From positions 1-64,000 of the forward strand of contig NZ_MPDK01000009.1 in assembly GCF_003144315.1 (NCBI RefSeq): DNA of 64,000 nt. The letters are read 5' to 3'. Of this stretch, positions 60,361-64,000 are shown in pieces (the first letter of the stretch is position 1; each line of letters opens with the position of its first letter). A program made the translations under genes and the position numbers. A model generated the notes under the pieces. That model saw only the letters and a list, made by a program, of their open reading frames with translations, did no database searches and was not told where the DNA came from. Origin of the DNA: Sulfoacidibacillus thermotolerans. Its GTDB lineage: Bacteria > Bacillota > Bacilli > Alicyclobacillales > SLC66.

Positions 60361-61512
60361 TTAAAGGTCTGTCCCATTTAACACCCGCAAACGATGCACA
60401 TGATAAGCAATCCGATCGACCGCTCGGTCGACTTGCGCTCGTGTTATAAAGGATGAAAAACTAATACGTACAGAAGACAACACCTCTTCCTCCGGAATCC
60501 CCATGGCCAAGAGGACATGCGAAGGTTCCATTGCTCCTGCAGAGCACGCAGAACCTGTAGAAATTGCAATTCCATCCAGATCGAGCGCCATGACAAGCGC
60601 ATCTGCCTGTACACCTGTAAAGGTTACGTTGCAAATAGAAGGCACTGCATGTTGCGCGCCATTCAATCGCCAGTGCGTCACTGCACGCTGCAATCCAGAC
60701 AAAAACTGTTCGCGCACTTGCGAAATACGCAAAACTCGATCTTCCCACTCTGCACGAAGTTGTTCCACTGCGACGCCAAAACCAACTGCAGCTGCAACAT
60801 TTTCCGTTCCTGCACGACGGTCCCGCTCTTGATGCCCCCCTCGAATCACAGACGAAAAAGGCGTTCCCTCACGCAGATACAAAGCCCCGATCCCTTTAGG
60901 ACCATAAATTTTGTGCCCACTAAATGATAATAGTGACACAGGTACTTGGTTTACGTCAATAGAAATTGAAGGGAGAGCTTGCACAGCGTCAGAATGAAGC
61001 AATACCCGCCGATCACTCAATTCTCTTGATAACCGTTCAATTGGTTGAACAGTTCCTGTTTCATTATTGACCCACATCAAGCTAACAAGTCCTGTATCCG
61101 GGCGTAACGCTGCGAGAATTTCCTCAACTGCCACGTACCCCGTCGCATCTGGAGAAACGTACGTCACTTCATAGCCAAGTTCTTGCAACCAGGTACAGGT
61201 TTGCAAGACCGCATGATGTTCGATGCGTGAGGTCACAAGATGGCGCTTGTCAGAGGCGCGCAGTACACCCACTAAGGCGAGAAAATCCGCTTCTGTACCT
61301 CCGCTTGTAAAGATCAATTCGCGACTATGTGCACCAATTGCCTGGGCAATGTGACTTCGCGCCTGTTCAACGGCGCGGCGTGCCTGCTGCCCAAATTGAT
61401 GAACACTCGATGGATTGCCATACACATCACCCAAAAACGGACGCATAGCGAAAGCAACTTGCGGATGAAGTGGAGTTGTAGCCGCATTATCTAAATACAC
61501 GGGCAGATCCAT
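60361..61512 (-). CDS. Cysteine desulfurase (NifS/IscS family)
   Basis: PLP enzyme that moves sulfur from cysteine to acceptors for tRNA thiolation or Fe-S assembly. VYLDNAATTPLHPQV start, HAVLQT, HSDAVQ, PLP-lysine in SLLSFSGHKIYGPKG and persulfide Cys in STGSACSAGAMEPSHVL. 383 residues. AAGGAG supports ATG 61512. In B. subtilis the same neighbourhood (rarA-cymR-yrvO-mnmA) makes it the tRNA-thiolation desulfurase, but mnmA is not next to it here. Confidence 0.92.
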   Translation of the reverse strand: MDLPVYLDNAATTPLHPQVAFAMRPFLGDVYGNPSSVHQFGQQARRAVEQARSHIAQAIGAHSRELIFTSGGTEADFLALVGVLRASDKRHLVTSRIEHHAVLQTCTWLQELGYEVTYVSPDATGYVAVEEILAALRPDTGLVSLMWVNNETGTVQPIERLSRELSDRRVLLHSDAVQALPSISIDVNQVPVSLLSFSGHKIYGPKGIGALYLREGTPFSSVIRGGHQERDRRAGTENVAAAVGFGVAVEQLRAEWEDRVLRISQVREQFLSGLQRAVTHWRLNGAQHAVPSICNVTFTGVQADALVMALDLDGIAISTGSACSAGAMEPSHVLLAMGIPEEEVLSSVRISFSSFITRAQVDRAVDRIAYHVHRLRVLNGTDL

Positions 61513-61524
61513 CAAGATCACTCC

Positions 61525-62817
61525 TTAGATTGAGCAACGCGCAATTTCAGCTTTGCTCAGTTTACGAGGGCGAATCTTACCCTCTGTACCTTGTTCTGTA
61601 GGCTGATAGAACACTGCATTTTGCAACTCGTTTGGAAGATACACCTGCTCGACGTAATGGCCAGGATAATCATGTGGGTACAGATAAGGACGATCGTCGT
61701 TCCCCTCGCGATAAAAATGACGATCCCGCAACCACGTTGGAACTTTTGCATGTGGATATGCTGTGATCGCTTCATCGACTTTTGCTAGTGCAGCGACCAC
61801 ACTATTTGATTTGGGAGCCTCACACACAAAAATAATTGCCTGTGCGATAGGGATTCGCGCTTCTGGCATCCCTACCTGCAAAAGCGCCTGCATCGCAGTG
61901 ACCGCTTGCACCAGCGCGTGCGGACTCGCAAGCCCCACATCTTCACTCGCGTGCACAATCAAGCGCCGCACAGGGACGCGCGGATCCACTCCAGCTGCAA
62001 CCATGCGCATAAACCAGTACAATGCCGCATCACTGTCACTTCCACGCAAAGATTTCCCAAAAGCACTTAACATATCGTATAAAATCGACTCATCTACTGC
62101 TGCCACTGCCTCTTGCGCCACTTCGCGCACATCTGCGACACTCACTTGACGTGCACCATCTGATGACACCGCCATCTGTACGGATGCCTCAAGCAGTTGC
62201 AAGGCCTTGCGCAAATCGCCATCCGCCAGATGGACGATGGCTTCGAGCGCATCTTTGCTCACTTGCACATCGTACGATCCTAAGCCGCGCTCCGCATCTG
62301 TCAGCGCTCGCTGCAAAGCGAGAACGATCTCATCAGCACGCAAACCTTGCAATTCAAAGATCTGCAAGCGACTTAGCAATGCGCGCGTGAGGCAAATCCG
62401 GGGATTTTCTGTGGTACTCCCTAACACATACACAATCCCGCGCTCCACAGCAGGAAGTAATAAATCTTGTTGCGCCTTGCTATAGCGATGGATTTCATCG
62501 ATAAAAAGCACTGTCTGTATTCCGTACATGCGCTTTTCTTGCTCAGCGGCTGCAAATACCTCGCGTAATTCCTTTGCTCCTGAAGCAACCGCTGACAGTT
62601 CTACAAAACGCGCATCTGCCGCCATCGCATAAATCTTTGCAAGTGTTGTCTTTCCAGTGCCTGGCGGCCCAAAGAAGACTGCAGACATCAATCTCCCTGC
62701 ATCTACTGCACGCCGAAGCACTTTTCCTGGCCCCACAAGCTGCTCTTGTCCTATAAATTCGTCGAGTTGACGCGGCCGCATACGTTCAGCAAGTGGAATT
62801 GTCAAATCAAGTTGCAT
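61525..62817 (-). CDS. rarA: Replication-associated recombination protein RarA (MgsA), AAA+ ATPase
   Basis: Clamp-loader-like ATPase acting at stalled forks. N-terminal PLAERMRPRQLDEFIGQEQLVG, Walker A FFGPPGTGKTTLAK, Walker B VLFIDEIHRYSKAQQD, sensor 1 LGSTTENP, and the C-terminal tetramerisation domain with the YPHDYPGHYVEQVYLP signature. 430 residues from ATG 62817, chosen for GAGGTGAGAAAT; GTG 62826 is an alternative. Its start region overlaps the threonine aldolase end closely. Confidence 0.94.
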   Translation of the reverse strand: MQLDLTIPLAERMRPRQLDEFIGQEQLVGPGKVLRRAVDAGRLMSAVFFGPPGTGKTTLAKIYAMAADARFVELSAVASGAKELREVFAAAEQEKRMYGIQTVLFIDEIHRYSKAQQDLLLPAVERGIVYVLGSTTENPRICLTRALLSRLQIFELQGLRADEIVLALQRALTDAERGLGSYDVQVSKDALEAIVHLADGDLRKALQLLEASVQMAVSSDGARQVSVADVREVAQEAVAAVDESILYDMLSAFGKSLRGSDSDAALYWFMRMVAAGVDPRVPVRRLIVHASEDVGLASPHALVQAVTAMQALLQVGMPEARIPIAQAIIFVCEAPKSNSVVAALAKVDEAITAYPHAKVPTWLRDRHFYREGNDDRPYLYPHDYPGHYVEQVYLPNELQNAVFYQPTEQGTEGKIRPRKLSKAEIARCSI

Positions 62818-62822
62818 ATTTC

Positions 62823-63854
62823 TCACCTCATCCGCGTAGCAAATGCGACTGCAGCAATCGCATCATCAATTTGATCGTCGGTTACGTCCAAATGAGTGAC
62901 AAATCGAATCAGTGAGCCCCCAAATGCAGTTGCCAGAACTCCACACTGCTCTAAAACCGTCAAAAATTCTTCTGTACTCAGTCCACTATCACTCACATCG
63001 GCAATGACGATGTTGGTCTCAACTCGTTCGACATCAACCGTGATTCCGCGAATATTAGCAAGACCCTTGGCAAGGTGTTTCGCACGTACGTGATCCTCTA
63101 CTAACCGATCCCTCATTTGTGTCAAAGCGATCAACCCAGGTGCTGCAATCACTCCCGCTTGTCGCATCCCTCCGCCAAGCATCTTGCGCCACTTGCGCGC
63201 CTGTTCGATAAAGGTGCGACTCCCTACAAGCACGGATCCAATCGGCGCCCCTAAACCTTTTGAGAGACAGATCTGGATAGAGTCGGCTGTGGCCGCATAC
63301 GCTGCAGCAGATATGCCAGTTGCTGCTACTGCATTAAAAAGTCGAGCGCCGTCAAGATGCACAGGAAGGTGGTGTTGTACTGCCAATTCCTTGACTGACT
63401 GCATATAAGAGAGGGGCAAAATTGTACCACCAGACCGATTGTGCGTATTTTCAAGACAGATCAAACCCGTTTGGGGAAAATGGATATTCTCAGGGCGAAT
63501 TGCTTTTGCAATCTCATCTAGCGGCATCATTCCGTGCATCCCCGCGATCGGACGCGTTTGCAGACCTGCTAGAGCTGCCATCGCTCCCACTTCGTAATAA
63601 AAGACGTGTGAATCCGCCTCCACGATGACTTCTTGTCCGCGTTTCGTGTGAGTTAAGATTGCGACTTGATTGCCTTGCGTGCCGCTTGTGACAAAAAGCC
63701 CTGCTTCTTTACCAAGAATCTCGGCCGCCGTTTCCTCTAACTCGATGACCGTCTGGTCTTCTCGGTATACGTCATCGCCAACTTCAGCTACAGCCATCGC
63801 CTGCCGCATCGCATAGGTTGGCTTTGTCACCGTGTCACTGCGCAAATCAATCAT
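62823..63854 (-). CDS. ltaE: Low-specificity L-threonine aldolase
   Basis: PLP enzyme splitting threonine or allo-threonine to glycine and acetaldehyde. IDLRSDTVTKPTYAMRQAM start, VGDDVYREDQTVIELE, GTQGNQVA, LENTHNRSGG, HLDGARLFNA and the PLP-lysine region ICLSKGLGAPIGSVLVG. 343 residues. GGGGAGGG precedes ATG. Lies between aspS and rarA with the same orientation; 53 bases after aspS. Confidence 0.93.
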   Translation of the reverse strand: MIDLRSDTVTKPTYAMRQAMAVAEVGDDVYREDQTVIELEETAAEILGKEAGLFVTSGTQGNQVAILTHTKRGQEVIVEADSHVFYYEVGAMAALAGLQTRPIAGMHGMMPLDEIAKAIRPENIHFPQTGLICLENTHNRSGGTILPLSYMQSVKELAVQHHLPVHLDGARLFNAVAATGISAAAYAATADSIQICLSKGLGAPIGSVLVGSRTFIEQARKWRKMLGGGMRQAGVIAAPGLIALTQMRDRLVEDHVRAKHLAKGLANIRGITVDVERVETNIVIADVSDSGLSTEEFLTVLEQCGVLATAFGGSLIRFVTHLDVTDDQIDDAIAAVAFATRMR

Positions 63855-63907
63855 TTAGGTTCCCTCCCCAAAGTCGCAAAAAGCCCCTCTATCCTGCTCC
63901 TTGTCAC

Positions 63908-64000
63908 CTATTCTGCAATGCCTTTTGTCGCCAAGTGCAGAATCTCTAACTGCTCCTGCGCAACTGGAGCCGGGGCTCCTGTAAGCAGGTCTGTTCCGCT
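63908..64000 (-). CDS. aspS: Aspartyl-tRNA synthetase, C-terminal end (partial)
   Basis: The last 30 codons on the minus strand read SGTDLLTGAPAPVAQEQLEI, then LHLATKGIAE and TAG at 63908. The DLLTGAPxPV...QLxELHL ending is characteristic of bacterial AspRS. The rest is beyond the window edge. aspS near rarA and iscS is a common Bacilli order. Confidence 0.85.
   Translation of the reverse strand, partial: SGTDLLTGAPAPVAQEQLEILHLATKGIAE

Noticed and set aside
1-64000. CRISPR arrays, rRNA genes, prophage or complete insertion sequences
   Set aside because: No regularly spaced repeats, rRNA sequence, transposase or phage genes were found on reading both strands.

Overview
The window looks like a chromosomal segment of an endospore-forming Bacillota of class Bacilli. 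An Alicyclobacillaceae-like lineage is my guess, from gene content and moderate GC, not a measurement. The support is spoIIGA-sigE-sigG, SpoVD, a Ger(x)C lipoprotein, RsfA, a yng-type leucine-catabolism operon, bacillithiol synthesis (BshC) and a MurE carrying the meso-DAP-type DNPR motif. Nearly everything from 1 to 33.6 kb is on the minus strand; the second half is mixed.

Region 1 (1-30.5 kb) is a long division and cell-wall (dcw) cluster fused to the sporulation sigma locus. In transcription order it reads mraZ, rsmH, ftsL, pbpB, spoVD, murE, murF, mraY, murD, ftsW/spoVE, murB, murA, divIB, two DUF881 genes, sbp, ftsA, ftsZ, then spoIIGA, sigE, sigG, ylmC, pgeF, ylmE, sepF, ylmG, ylmH, divIVA and ileS behind a T-box. 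murG is absent from its usual place between ftsW and murB. Three MraZ-type boxes with 10-bp spacing overlap the mraZ promoter, and spoIIGA has a promoter with an unusually long spacer. A 34-codon amphipathic ORF sits between ftsZ and spoIIGA. The extreme left edge carries the 5' end of a group IIC intron just beyond the ileS terminator.

Region 2 (30.5-44 kb) holds bshC, an old yellow enzyme, a ComFB-like protein, then a three-gene cluster (33.7-36.4 kb): an HMA2/P1B-ATPase-like membrane protein that has lost the phosphorylation site, and two one-helix proteins of DUF5132-like design. This is the best candidate for an undescribed system. A complete five-gene yngH-yngHB-yngG-yngF-yngE operon, an SDR and typA follow.

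Region 3 (44-57.4 kb) is a patchwork of short transcription units: gerC, GNAT, sodA, rsfA, clpP-midA, IDEAL-domain and DUF3055 genes, an EAL protein, a decayed dioxygenase, DUF1292, yvyF, rubrerythrin-DUF3501 behind a Fur/PerR-like palindrome, four tRNAs and several hypothetical genes, including a 56-codon gene at 50090-50260.

Region 4 (57.4-64 kb) contains trpG-trpE behind a leader with (G/U)AG repeats and overlapping antiterminator/terminator hairpins, as in TRAP attenuation, then tRNA-Ile, a zinc-ribbon protein, cysteine desulfurase, rarA, threonine aldolase and the 3' end of aspS. No rRNA, CRISPR array or complete insertion sequence was seen. Many starts were moved from the longest ORF to the codon with a properly spaced ribosome binding site.
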